A stretch of DNA of 64,000 bases from Mactra quadrangularis (lineage: Eukaryota > Mollusca > Bivalvia > Venerida > Mactridae): assembly GCA_025267735.1 (NCBI GenBank), contig CM046297.1:29228011-29292010 (forward strand). Reading direction: 5' to 3'. The translations under genes and the position numbers were made by a program. Numbering within the stretch: the first letter of the stretch is position 1; the number at the start of each line of letters is the position of its first letter. Under the pieces are notes generated by a model. It did not search any database and was not told where the DNA came from. It worked only from the letters and a program-made list of their open reading frames with translations. Shown here piece after piece: positions 1 to 10,285 of this stretch.

Positions 1-528
1 AAAAATAAGACAAAGAGCCAGAGTTTTTGGGTCCATTTAGTTTATCATTGACTTTATCAGATAACATCAGCATTGATATACATTATACACATGTACATGT
101 CTGACTGATTTAGGTTTTTGTAAGGGTCCGTCCGCTGTATAAACATGCATTATGTGCAGACCCCGGAGTGTGACCCGTCACCCCTTAAATATAGTGTTTG
201 GTATCGAAATTAGGTCAAATTTTGTTGAATAGGTCCCAATATAATTCATATTGGGTTTGTTTTACTTAGTTCGCCAAAGATGTGGTAATTTGGTGAGCCA
301 AAGATAGGTTCTCCCCTTATTTTGCTAATTCAGCACCTAAAGTATGGGGATTTTCCTTGTATGGATATATTGTTACTCTAGGCATTTGTTTGATTAATTG
401 TTTTGCCTGAGTATGTTTGATTGTTGGTTGGTGTATTGTGGTTTTGTATTATGGATGTTGGTGATTGCTAGTCTGTGTTATTTATGTGTGTTTGAATTGG
501 GTCATGACCTAATTTTGTTTATTTTTAG
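1..528. other. AT-rich non-coding DNA
   Basis: No gene is recognisable. The stretch is T-rich on the plus strand and ends in a polypyrimidine run followed by AG at 527-528, which would serve as a splice acceptor on the plus strand if the candidate exon that follows is real. Confidence 0.5.
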
Positions 529-770
529 GTATTGACCTAGTGACCTACATTACTTATACCAGGGTAGTGTTGACATGCAAGTATTGTGATTGTGGCCCAT
601 TATCCAAACTGGGCTTTGTGTTTGTTGCAATCATGCCTGTCAAAGCAGCGCCACCAGGAGGAAACAAAGAAAACACACCCCAAAGACCTCGGTCGCCAGC
701 TCATACGGACAGTCCGAAGAGAAGAAGGCCCCCCTCTTGGTTTCGCGTGGCTATTCTCATTATTTCTTAG
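529..770 (+). other. Possible exon with a short basic reading frame
   Basis: An ATG at 633 opens 45 codons before a TAG at 768-770. The peptide begins MPVKAAPPGGNKENTPQRP and continues proline-, serine- and arginine-rich, with no hydrophobic core until its last ten residues. The patch is clearly more GC-rich than its surroundings, and a plausible splice acceptor lies just upstream at 527-528. A stop codon in the same frame at 537-539 means the frame would have to start inside this exon. No family was recognised. It could be a first coding exon, a fragment of a retroelement gag-like leader, or chance. The segment TCTTGGTTTC near 734 is matched by its inverse GAAACCAAGA near 854, which may instead mark a decayed inverted-repeat element. 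Confidence 0.15.
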
Positions 771-1373
771 CCTTGTTAGTATTAATGATTTTGAAATGAT
801 AATCTCGGTTATCTCATATTAATTGCCAAATATATAATATTAATGTTGTGTTGAAACCAAGAGAAGACACCCGCCCCTATCCCGGGAAAGCTACTCATCT
901 ACATTACAAGTCGTTTTATTTGGGAATTCAATACATAGGTACATAACAGATAAATATACATAGTTACATATTCATATATGATATATATGATTTTTAAACG
1001 GTGCCTAACAAAAACTAGGGTAAAATGAGGTATGATTACATATATAGCTTTAGTTAATACATAATTGTTTTGTAGGAAGCAGTAAGAAAGAGATAACGAG
1101 AGACATGAGGTGACAAAACATTAGAATACTGATATATAAATTACATATGGTTAGTGATTTTTTTTTTTTTTTTTTTTTTTTGGAGAGGGATCTCCGTGTT
1201 AGTATTTTTATAGTTTTTTAACCCTTCACCTGCATAAAAATAAGGACATACATTAAATGTTAACAATAAGGTTTCATAATGAGTGATATTTTATTTGTAA
1301 TGACAAGATAGGGTAGTAAGATCATGTATATTTGTGCTATGATTTTATAGCCCTCTGATATAAACAGTATACC
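771..1373. other. AT-rich DNA with a 24-base T run
   Basis: No gene is seen. The homopolymer run of T at 1158-1181 could be the reverse-strand poly(A) tail of an old retroposed sequence, but no element body with matching flanking duplications was found beside it. Confidence 0.4.
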
Positions 1374-2567
1374 AATTGACCTTACGCCAGAATACCTATG
1401 CTCCGCCCACCGATACACGTGGTACATTGTCCGACATTATCAGGGATTAATCTATGTCCCTAACCAGTATCTATGTTTTGAAAGTAACAGGTTCAAATGC
1501 ATGCTATTTACTTACTTGTCATCCGATTTCGATAAACTTAATATTTTTGAAAAGAGCATTGTCTCATCTATCGAATGATACATTATTTATGAATATCCAT
1601 TCATAAATATTCAATTTAAATGTGAGTCCATTTGCTCCAACAAAAAATATACCCACAAAGAATGAGCAAGTTGAAAGAATACACTTAAATTTGAACGCTG
1701 GTAATAGTCGTTTGGATGTACGGATTTTAAACAGTAAAACGTGCAAAAAATATTACATTACGTTAGCTATCAAATGATGTATAGTTGACTAAAATATGTC
1801 GAGAAATAAAAGAGTTAAGGGTGGGTATTAGGGGCTATCTAGACGGAGTTGTGTTCAAATACATGCATATCATTTACGAGATATTATATTTCCTAAAAAT
1901 TAATTTGTCTGAAAATGACATTGTCATAACTTTCAAATGATTCACTTTTTTATAATATCCATTGATATATATTAAAAATAAAGGTAGGTTCGTTTGCTCC
2001 AACAAAAAACATTATATGCGCAAAAATTATCAAAGAACGCATCTCACATTGAACGTTTGTAGAAATCCTTATAAATCAGAAAACTGTTGGATACACACGA
2101 AAACAACTTTATATACATGTAATCCTTAAAATGGTGTATAGGTGATAAAATATGCTGAGAAATAAAAAGTTAAGGGGTGGGTCCATAAATCTTTGGGATA
2201 CATTTTGGGGGTAAACATGCATAAAAAATGTAATTTTCAACCTGATTTACTACATACTTGTATTTATTGTCGTCAGATTATTATGTAGTTTATACTTTTA
2301 TCACAGTATTTATAGACCCCATGTGTACATAATTTGACCATTCTTAATTGTTTTATTGAGTTTATTATGTAACTTTCACCGAGAACCCTATATAACTGTA
2401 CATAGGGTCCATGCTAACACATAAGAAATTCGATGTCCGTCAATACCAGATGTCGGACAAAATGGCGGCCGATAAGCCGCTTATCTTAGATAAGCATCAG
2501 GGTATCAAATGCCGGACACTGATTGGCTAATAGGAGCTGTCAATCAAATTCTGGCGTAAGGTCAATT
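1374..2567. mobile_element. TIR element of about 1.2 kb, non-autonomous
   Basis: The ends are inverted repeats: AATTGACCTTACGCCAGAAT at 1374-1393 is repeated as its reverse complement at 2548-2567, with 20 of 20 positions matching. No transposase coding is visible between them, so this looks like a non-autonomous DNA transposon. The interior consists mainly of two diverged direct repeats (listed separately). Target-site duplications were not clear, so the superfamily is not assigned. A weaker second similarity, GTCCGACATT near the left end and GTCGGACA near 2452, may be a further inverted sub-motif. Confidence 0.6.
1493..2187 (+). repeat. Two diverged direct repeats of about 335-345 bp
   Basis: Copy one spans about 1493-1832 and copy two about 1853-2187. 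Matching landmarks in the same order are GTTCAAATgCATG, the block TTTGCTCCAACAAAAAA, a block ending in TGATGTATAG versus TGGTGTATAG, and AGTTAAGGgTGGGT. They are well diverged, so the duplication is old and presumably predates or made up the TIR element that contains it. No conserved reading frame was found. Confidence 0.6.
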
Positions 2568-4170
2568 AAGGACACCATTCTCAGCAGGGCATCTGAGTTG
2601 ATGCACACATAGACTGGATATGATCTAGACATCTACTAGTTAAATCATATGTAAGATAAAATAATAAACAGCTTTCTTTAAAAAATAATGTTGAACTTTG
2701 TTATGTTGTTTCAAGTATTCAGTACTATATGTACAAAGATGAATTTAAGTGTGAAAAAAATTTATGTAAAATTGACATGGAAGCTTGAATTTTGTGACAT
2801 GCTTTTAAAACAATTTGAACAATAAATGTATTGTAATGCATGAACAATAGATAGAGTTGTAAATAATTAATAAATAAATCTTAATGCATCATTTATAATA
2901 ATTATCTACAAGTATCTGAAGTTGATTCGATGTTGTAAATAGCCTAATGAGAATTTGAAATAACTGTTTTTATTAAATTATCTGACTTCAGGTTGTAAAT
3001 AAACTGATTATTTGTAAAATTTGTTTCTTTCTTCTTCTTTTTTATTCTGTGTAGTACTTTCAAGTCACATGTGCAATTTTCCAGGTAAAAAACTAATCTA
3101 AATTGGTTCAACTTCTAGTACTGATTAACACTAATTCTACCATTCTCAGTATCAATGAGAATGAATCATCAAATATTCATAATTTACAAAATACTATCTG
3201 CTCACCATATGAGATGAAGATGTGATAAGGCAGATAACAATTAGACAATTGTTAATCCCTGATAGCTATCTTTAGTCATTATCACCAGGGGATATCAACA
3301 ACAGGAAAGAGGGGCCATAAATATGGCTGTATAAGAATGAATTTGTTGTTGGGAAACATTCTAACTGCAAAGCTTGTACAAGCATTCTTAATGATCTTCA
3401 AATAAATAAAAACAAAAATAGTTTGTAGTCAAAATATCATACAGTTAACTGTTATTAAAATGCATACATTTAAATTGTAGGTGCCAGCTAAATACAACTG
3501 CACAATTCTCTCTCTTAAGTAAGGAGTTAAACCTTTAACTCTTCTCATTTTAGTGTTATAATTATCAATCAATAAATATCAATATGGATACTAACATGTA
3601 TGATAAAACATACAAATATATCATTAACATTTTCAAGTACTTAATACGAATGTCATACTATCATAAAACAAAAAAAGATGACAGGCATTAAACTGAAATA
3701 AGACTTGGTGTTTTTATATTTTGATTTATCTTATATAATATTTAGATACATGTATAAGATATTGATAAATTAACCAGACGGGACAATATCAAGACTGAAT
3801 CATTTAAAATTTAGACAATCAAATAACTAGTGTGGCATTTTTTTCACCCAAAACACATATTTTCTATTAAAATATAAGGGACAATTATAAAATGATTATA
3901 ATTATTTCTGTTTAGTCATAATCATTATACATGACAATCAATTCAATGCAAAAATTTAATATTGAATTGAATCCACGCAAATTTACATGTGTAATAAGAC
4001 TAAAATATTCTGAACTCAATAAAATATAAATTAGTCAATAATTTGCTTAAATTATAATCATCTTTTAACAGTTTACCAGGTTTTATAAACCTAAATATTA
4101 ATTCAATATTGTCTTCAATCAACCAACAAGTATTTTTTCTAGCTTCAATAAATTGGCTGAACTAAACTGC
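2568..4170. other. Very AT-rich DNA, nothing identified
   Basis: There is no supported gene, RNA or bounded repeat. Composition and lack of long open frames fit intron or intergenic DNA. Confidence 0.5.
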
Positions 4171-4235
4171 ACCTCAAAGTGCACTTCAAGTGCACTTCAG
4201 GTGTGGATGAAGTGCACTCCAAGTGCACTAGGGTG
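4171..4235. repeat. AGTGCACT dyad cluster
   Basis: The 8-bp palindrome AGTGCACT occurs four times, at 4178, 4189, 4211 and 4222. Within each pair the spacing is 11 bp, about one helical turn, and the two pairs form a larger imperfect dyad able to fold into a hairpin around a GGTGTGGATG loop. It may be a degenerate short tandem repeat or a cluster of protein-binding sites; the sequence alone does not decide. Confidence 0.5.
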
Positions 4236-4405
4236 TAAACTTTAGTGTGAACTCAACTGTATTTGAAGTGTAAACAAGGGGAAATAACTGACTTAAGTCC
4301 CTTATAGCCATTTCTGTTTCCGATAATGTACCCATAAGCTTGTGTGTTGTAATTGTTAGATCTGAATCATCTGCACAAATTATCTTTTAATTATGATCTA
4401 GTTAT

Positions 4406-4806
4406 TAGGGCTGTCACGATATACCGCAATACGCAGCTGTAGCAATACGTACCGCGGTACGATTTTAATGTACCGGTATTTAGCTATATTTTTTATTTCA
4501 TTGGAAAAATCTTCCTATTGCAAAATAACAGCAGCGAAACGGCAGTTTTTTCAATGTTCATTCCATCGAATCTGAAGTTGCAATAATTTAACCGATTGGG
4601 GCGCGTCTCAGTCTTTAATGACCGTAAATACTTAAAGAGGCAAGATTCTATCAGTAATTGCAAATAAGACTTGCAATTTTTCTGTGATATACAATGGAAG
4701 AACAACAAATCTAAAGGCCCACAATATATCATGGTACGTATCGCGATACGATGACAGCGTATTGCAATATATCGCGGTACGCTTCTGGCGTATCGTGACA
4801 GCCCTA
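4406..4806. mobile_element. hAT-like MITE, copy A
   Basis: The element begins TAGGGCTGTCACGATA and ends with its reverse complement. It is flanked by CTAGTTAT at 4398-4405 and TTAGTTAT at 4807-4814, an 8-bp target-site duplication with one mismatch. The 8-bp duplication and the GGGCTGTC-type terminus are typical of the hAT superfamily. At about 400 bp with no transposase it is non-autonomous. The arms are rich in CGATACG/CGTATCG-type motifs, so the inverted repeat extends well inside the element. Confidence 0.85.
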
Positions 4807-5033
4807 TTAGTTATCACTCGATAATTTTTGTGCGGTGGATTTGGAACGATCATTGTCGATCAAAGTTCACAAAATCAAATTTAGAATGATCAGGGGAAAA
4901 TATGTAGTAGCCATTTTATGCAACATTTGATGTCATTCAGTTATTTGCCAGGAAAGAAAAATTCGGCGAAAAATGTGTCAAACATGTAAGTTGTTTATTG
5001 TAGATCACCTGGCTATAAACTCAAAATGTACAT

Positions 5034-5919
5034 ATCGCGGGCTAAGAACAAAACGGTCGTAACTCAAGTTAGACAAGAAATGTAATATGGAAACCACATT
5101 AAAGCCGGATTTTCATCAAGATCTGACCATAAATGACAGAGATATCCAACATATTAAAAACTTTAATACAAACATTACAAAGGAAAATAATTCATAATAA
5201 AGACAGGTAAAGCTGTGGTTACTTTCTAATTCTGTTTATCACATAGTATGTTATCATTGTATGAAGTTTCATTAAGTTTTCATAAAGTTTGATAAATGGC
5301 AAAAATATATGGCAAAGAAAAAACTTTAACGCAACTGTTAACGACACCGGACGACCGCCCGCCTGGATTGCGCCAATTTATTAGCCGAATTTATTCGTTG
5401 AAAAATCCGGCTAAATTGAGTGAGTTACGACTAGGGCTGTGGATCGTTGAGCAAGTGGCGATCCGATCCGAACCATGATTCATGTGAAGCGATTCACGAA
5501 TCGAACCACGATTCACTTGTTAATAGAGAAGACTACAGAATTCATGTAATAAAAAGATTTAGCGAAGAATTACAAGAGGTTTTACTAGAATGAAAACCAT
5601 GTACTACAAACATGTCTATTATCAGGCGTTTTATGGGCTTTTTTGGTGGTAACGTTTTTTTTTAAATGTGTATCAATCGAATTTTGACTCAAGAGTGTTC
5701 GGTTCCTACATAAATTTAAGTTTACATTACAAGTGCGACTCGTTTTCAGTTGTAATTAAGCTGAACATGTTCTTTATTTTTTCTAAAAGATAGATCACGA
5801 TTCGACGATTTCGGACGTGACGAATATTCGTACTCGATTTTCTGGTCCGGATCGCGTATACGAGTACTCGGATACTCGCCGCAGCCCTAGTTACGACCGC
5901 TTTGCGCTAAGCCCGCGAT
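5034..5919. mobile_element. TIR element interrupted by a hAT-like MITE
   Basis: ATCGCGGGCTAAG near 5034 is matched by its inverse CTTAGCCCGCGAT-like end (CTAAGCCCGCGAT) at 5907-5919. The match continues inward through CGGTCGTAACTCA and AGCCGGATTTT, giving arms of roughly 80-90 bp once the 458-bp inner insertion and its duplication are removed. The reconstructed element would be about 420 bp, non-coding and non-autonomous. A 60-codon open frame at 5296-5478 runs through the arm and into the inner element and is judged accidental. Superfamily unknown. Confidence 0.7.
5432..5889. mobile_element. hAT-like MITE, copy B, nested
   Basis: It begins TAGGGCTG and ends CAGCCCTA, flanked on both sides by the identical 8-mer GTTACGAC (5424-5431 and 5890-5897). 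The perfect 8-bp duplication shows the insertion point exactly. The interior carries inverted GATTCG/CGAATC-type motifs and no transposase. It shares its terminus with copy A but not most of its interior, so it is a related but different family. It lies inside another TIR element and ends 52 bp from the receptor exon's splice donor. Confidence 0.9.
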
Positions 5920-5935
5920 TTAGTGAATATAATCA

Positions 5936-5942
5936 GCTTACT
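5936..5942 (-). promoter_or_regulatory. Splice donor of receptor exon
   Basis: Read on the minus strand the exon ends ..TACACAA-type sequence (TATACAA) followed by GTAAGC, a good match to the 5' splice consensus. Reading through would add only 15 non-homologous residues before a stop, which supports splicing here. The place in the protein, just after TM6, fits the intron position known for this receptor family. Confidence 0.8.
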
Positions 5943-6917
5943 TGTATAATACGGAGCATCTGCATCAAAAGCTGCCCACATCTGGGTAATAAAAAATGGC
6001 GACCAACATATGACAAAACAGAGAACAACTGTTAAAGTAAGCTTAACAGTTTTCACTTTTGATTTCGACATCTTTTTGGAGTGTGCACGTGGGTTCGTGA
6101 TCTCGTTTTGATGAACAGTCAATGATTTCTGATTACTTGAATTGGATTTATAGAACCGGAAATACTTTTTGTGTTTACTTGGTGCTCCATGTGTCTCCTT
6201 TGCGCGCGCACTAATCCAAACCACGTGGCAGATCTTTGAATAACAGACGGTAAGTATAATTGATGGAACAGCGTATATCGATATAAATATCCACGTGACA
6301 TAAGCTTGTATCTCCCAGGTTTCGGTGAAATTATCTAAACAGTCATATTCACCATCATAACGAACTTTGTATGTAAATAACACTAATTGTGGGATTGAAA
6401 ATATGGCGGATAAAATCCAAGCAATTGACACCATGATGTGAACACGTTTCTTCGTCCATGTTTGTGACGTCAGAGGGTGACATATTGACATATATCGATC
6501 CAAAGCTGTCATTATTAGAACGTACGTCGAGCTGTACATTGTCGCAACCTGCATATATTTCACTAACTTACACAAAAAATTGTTTCCATCAAATTTATAA
6601 GTGATGTCGTTTATTAATTGTGGTAAAACTTGAAACAGCGCTACAGATATGTCTGCTATAGCAAGGTGAATGATAAATAACTGCATCCGGGTCAACTTCC
6701 GGTTCCTCCATATTAACACTATTATAACAATTAAATTTCCAAATAAAGCTAAATATAGAATATTTCCAAGTACGGCAATCTCAACTTTAGCCAAGGCCTC
6801 GTCACGTTGAAACATTGCCGATGTGTTGTCCTTAGAAACATTATTGTTATTTTGAATGTCGTCCAGTAACACGTGACTATCTTCAACCAATAGATTGTTC
6901 GATTTGTTGACCGCCAT
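5942..6917 (-). CDS. Vasopressin/oxytocin-type (conopressin-like) GPCR, exon coding TM1-TM6, partial
   Basis: This exon encodes the first 325 residues of a class A G-protein-coupled receptor of the plasma membrane. The sequence shows glycosylation sites in the N-terminus (N4, N26, N31), the TM1 asparagine N61, TM2 with LAIAD (D89) followed by FQVLPQ, cysteines C116 and C193 for the extracellular disulfide, DRY at 140-142 followed by SICHPL, W167 in TM4, P218 in TM5, a basic third loop and CWSPFF at 304-309 in TM6, then MWAAFD. FQVLPQ, DRYxxICHPL and WAAfD together are hallmarks of the vasopressin/oxytocin receptor family, which couples through Gq or Gs to neurohypophysial-type nonapeptides. 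The frame then meets GTAAGC (donor at 5941-5936, phase 1) just where the family has its conserved intron between TM6 and TM7. TM7 and the C-terminus must lie in another exon, not found at 1-5936. The start used is the ATG at 6917 (context aacATGg). The exact ligand is inferred. Confidence 0.93.
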
Positions 6918-6943
6918 GTTAATCTTCAAATTTCATACATTAG
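6918..6943 (-). other. 5' UTR segment with two tiny upstream reading frames
   Basis: On the minus strand a polypyrimidine tract ending TTTCTTTCAG (G at 6944) forms a strong splice acceptor, so the coding exon probably starts at 6943 and an untranslated exon lies upstream. The 26-nt leader has two upstream ATGs: one at 6940 opening four codons to a TGA, the other at 6936 opening five codons to a TAA that ends at 6919, one base before the main ATG. Such upstream frames could dampen translation of the receptor. This is inferred from sequence only. Confidence 0.55.
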
Positions 6944-7589
6944 CTGAAAGAAACAAAAAAATATTGCATTAACAGAAATATCTGTTATTTAAGAAATAAC
7001 TTACAGTTGTCTTTATCTTACTGCATATAAATGAAATAAAGGCACGATATAAGATGCGCGTATGACTGAATCACGAGTGCTCTAGCACCAGTTATTTAAC
7101 TAGCGCACCAAACGAGTTTAAAGTAAAGCACAATAAAACACACTAGTCATACGGTTTATAGACGTATAATGTCTACTTTCACGCATAGAACTACGATGAA
7201 CAAACTAGGAACTATATTCATTGGAAATAATTCGAGTGTTTCTATTTTGATTCTTCTTTTGCACATTGTATAAGTAAAGAAATTGGATGAAACGAAATGG
7301 TAATGCCAAGGGAGTAAATGTTATCATAAAATCGGTCACGCGAGAACCGTATTATGAATGTCTTACGACCTATGTTAGTCGTAAGTCCTTCTTTAATGAT
7401 ATGTAATATCATCGTAAGATATTTGATAATACGCTGTCCAGGAACTTATATTATCATCAGTGTTACGACTGATTTAGTCGTAAGTCCTTATTTATCGTAC
7501 ATTTATAGAATCGCGTGTTTTTTTTATATATTTTCTACGTCCTTCAGATAACTCATATGTGCTAAATGGGCTAAGCTAAAATAATAATA
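6944..7589. other. Upstream intron or flank of receptor, with two small hairpins
   Basis: No exon was recognised. Two hairpins share a sequence: CTTACGAC/GTCGTAAG with an 8-nt loop at 7362-7385 and TTACGAC/GTCGTAA at 7463-7483. Each is followed by TCCTT. Related CGTAAGAnnnTTGATAATACG text appears at 7415-7440 and again near 13190-13208, suggesting remnants of a dispersed palindromic MITE. Confidence 0.4.
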
Positions 7590-7855
7590 ACTTATAGTTC
7601 GAACAAAATAACATTACGTGTTTGCGTAAACATTAAAATAAACCAATTCATTCAAAAGATAGGGCAGTATTGAAAATAAAGGTTATATTGTTAACTTTAA
7701 CAAAATTAAAGTGGCGGATAAACCACCACACTCTTAGTCAATCATGTTCGTAATGTTAGAAAGCTTTACCATTACACCAACAAGACACTCATACAAATAT
7801 TAAAACTAATATTATATAATACTTTATCCTCATCCCGAGCATCTCCTGTCATGCA
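7590..7855 (+). repeat. Dispersed direct repeat, copy 1
   Basis: Shares with 10020-10285 the ordered blocks AACAAAATAACATTACgTGTTTG, AATAAACCAATTCATTC, gACAGTAtTGAAAATAAAGGTT, CATTACACCAACAAGACAC and TATCCTCATCCcGAGcATC. A third, partial copy lies at 9635-9710. No coding is seen. The family is unknown; the copies are diverged and probably old mobile-element fragments. Confidence 0.6.
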
Positions 7856-8156
7856 TTACTTCATTGTAGTGTTACCTTAACAGGTTTTGTTGCTTTTTGT
7901 ACAAAATGTAGTTGGGCAAGCCCAGTCTTCCCTAAGAGCCTCCACTGTGTAAAACACTAACTCCAAGCCAGTAAAAGTATCATTTTATACACATTGTACT
8001 ATAATTTACAAACAAGGTTACATAAAAGTAATATTTCCAATCATGTTTAAAGTTTCCTAACATTATAAAACAACATTATTAAATCCACAATAAATGAAGT
8101 CATAAATGAAAGTAGAATCTTACATATATTACACACACAGGATGATGTATGTCGTG

Positions 8157-8456
8157 ACGTGTGGAGGTTTTAAAAACGTCAAGCTTGTCAACCGCTGTAA
8201 CTGTATTATATGAAACTATGGTGTGTGGAGTACACCACCTAGCTTGTCAGTCAATGTAACTTGTATATAAAACTATGGCGTGTGGTGTACACCATCTAGC
8301 TTGTCAACCATTGTAACTTGTATATAAAACTATGGTGTGTGGTGTACACCATCTAGCTTGTCAACCACTGTAACTTGTCTATAAAACGTTGGTGTGTGGT
8401 GTACACCATCTAGCTTGTCAACCAATGTAACTTGTATATAAAACTATGGTGTGTTA
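8157..8456 (+). repeat. 57-bp minisatellite, about five units
   Basis: The motif GTGTACACCAtCTAGCTTGT recurs with an exact 57-bp step (TACACC at 8231, 8288, 8345, 8402), followed each time by CAACCAnTGTAACTTGTATATAAAAC. A more diverged unit precedes it from 8157. Each unit holds the near-palindrome GGTGTACACC. The period is a multiple of three but stops occur in the unit, so it is not coding. Confidence 0.85.
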
Positions 8457-8860
8457 TTTATGCCATCAAATCTTTGATGTTTAGCCATGGTATTTTGCAC
8501 AGTTGTATGACGGGAGACTGCAGACTTGCAGTTTTTGTACTAATCAGGAAAATCATAGAAAATGAGTTGTTATCTGGAAAAAAATCAAGGCATTTAAATT
8601 CCATGAGTTTGTGCACTTCGTACGAATCCTGCGAGTCTGGTTAAATTTTTTGGTCGCAGAAGGTCATATGATTTCATGAAAACTAGGTAATAATGTAAAC
8701 TTTCCTTCGTATATAGAGAAGCTTTTGGCTTCTTGTGGACTAATGAGTGAGTTTTGTTTAATATGCTACATTTCTACACTCATAAGACAAAATGTGCCGT
8801 CAATTGGACCATATTGAAAATTGGTTTACACCAAATATGTTATCCACAATAAATAAAGTC

Positions 8861-8897
8861 GTTATTATTATTATTTTTATTATTATTATTAATAATT
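8861..8897 (+). repeat. (TTA)n microsatellite
   Basis: Mostly uninterrupted TTA trinucleotides with one short T-rich break. Simple sequence, no function inferred. Confidence 0.8.
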
Positions 8898-9634
8898 AAG
8901 TATTTAGTTATTGTGTCTTTTTATCTAGTAAACTAAATCTGTTTTGATCATGATGATTGAAATCGGACTTGGACCTTATTACTCGTCGAATGCAAAAAAT
9001 GTTGATATAACAGTTATTTTCACAATCAAAGACCAGCATGCAGCCTGTGCTACGTGTATTATAACATTTCAACTATAAAGATATTCTATAAATGATTTAA
9101 TGTAATGTTATATTATCAGTTAATGTGTTTCTACTATCAAACAAAACAAAAGCTGAGATAACGCACATAATTATTCTTGTATTATAGCATGATAAATATC
9201 GATGTTAAAGGTACTCATTCACTGATTACAACTTTAATATCGACTTTTTCTAAAACTATAAACACTGTTTTGAAACATTTTTGGAAGCAGGAAAGTAGTG
9301 TTCTGATAATGACAATTTTAGTGCAAAATGACACACAACGACAATTGATGGTGTTTTATTTAGTAAAAATCTACCCTGTATGTCACGGTATAGACAATTT
9401 TAGCGCATTTTTGTGACTTTCATGGTATATTTCTAGCAATCTATAGGTCAGTTTGTCCCAAAATATTGAGAATTATTTCTTTGACATAATTACACACACT
9501 GAAGGGTATTTTGAAAATATCGGAAATTTTAACTAAATCTGTGAACTAGGACCTTTAACTCTCTATTGCTAAATCATTATTAACACATTTGTTGACATTA
9601 TGTTATCATTGTAAATATGAATTATCATCAACAA
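8898..9634. other. AT-rich DNA, nothing identified
   Basis: No gene or bounded repeat can be supported. Open frames here are short, lack recognisable motifs and match the base composition. Confidence 0.4.
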
Positions 9635-9720
9635 TAGAACGTTCGTACAAAATAACATTACTTGTTTGTGTAAAAATTAGAATAAACCAATTCATACCAA
9701 AGGTATAGTTCGAACAAAAA
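9635..9720 (+). repeat. Dispersed direct repeat, partial copy 3
   Basis: Carries only the first blocks of the family at 7590 and 10020: GTACAAAATAACATTACTTG, then AATAAACCAATTCAT. It breaks off before the GAAAATAAAGGTT block. Confidence 0.5.
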
Positions 9721-10019
9721 AACAACAAAACACTGTTTATAATAAAAATAGAATAAGCTAATCCACGACGAGGGACGCTCAAGATGACAATAACATAAAC
9801 ATGTGATATGTTTTACGATTGTCTTAGTTGTTAGTGTAATGGAAAAGATTGTTACCATTACAAGCATGATTTACCAAGAAATGGTGGTATCCATCATGCT
9901 AATTTTGTTAAAATAAATTACACACATATTATTTTCAATACTGCCTACCCCTGAAATGGATTGTCTCATTTTTAATGTTTACCAAAACTCGTTTTGTTAT
10001 TTTGTACGCACTATATGTT

Positions 10020-10285
10020 TTATCATCAACAATAGAACGTTCGTATACAAAATAATATTACTTGTTTGTGTTAGAATTAATATAAACTAATCCATTCCAA
10101 AAGTAAGACAGTAATGAAAATAAAGGTTGTGTAGTTAAATTTAACCCCCCTACCCCATAGTTACATGTAATCATACTTGTAGTGGTAGTACGCTTTACCA
10201 TTACACCAACAAGACACCCATAAAACACATTAGAATTAATACTTTATATGTATTTTATTATCATCCTGAGGATCCCCTCTCGTGG
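10020..10285 (+). repeat. Dispersed direct repeat, copy 2
   Basis: Same block order as 7590-7855, with a C-rich insertion (CCCCCCTACCCC) after the TTAAATTTAA block. The pair lies about 2.43 kb apart in the same orientation. Confidence 0.6.

Noticed and set aside
5296..5478. 60-codon plus-strand frame with a protein-like look
   Set aside because: It crosses from one transposon arm into another inserted element at 5432, so it cannot be an inherited coding unit.
7590..10285. Full LTR retrotransposon between the paired direct repeats
   Set aside because: There is no gag/pol-type coding between them, no TG...CA ends were identified, and a third partial copy in between does not fit.
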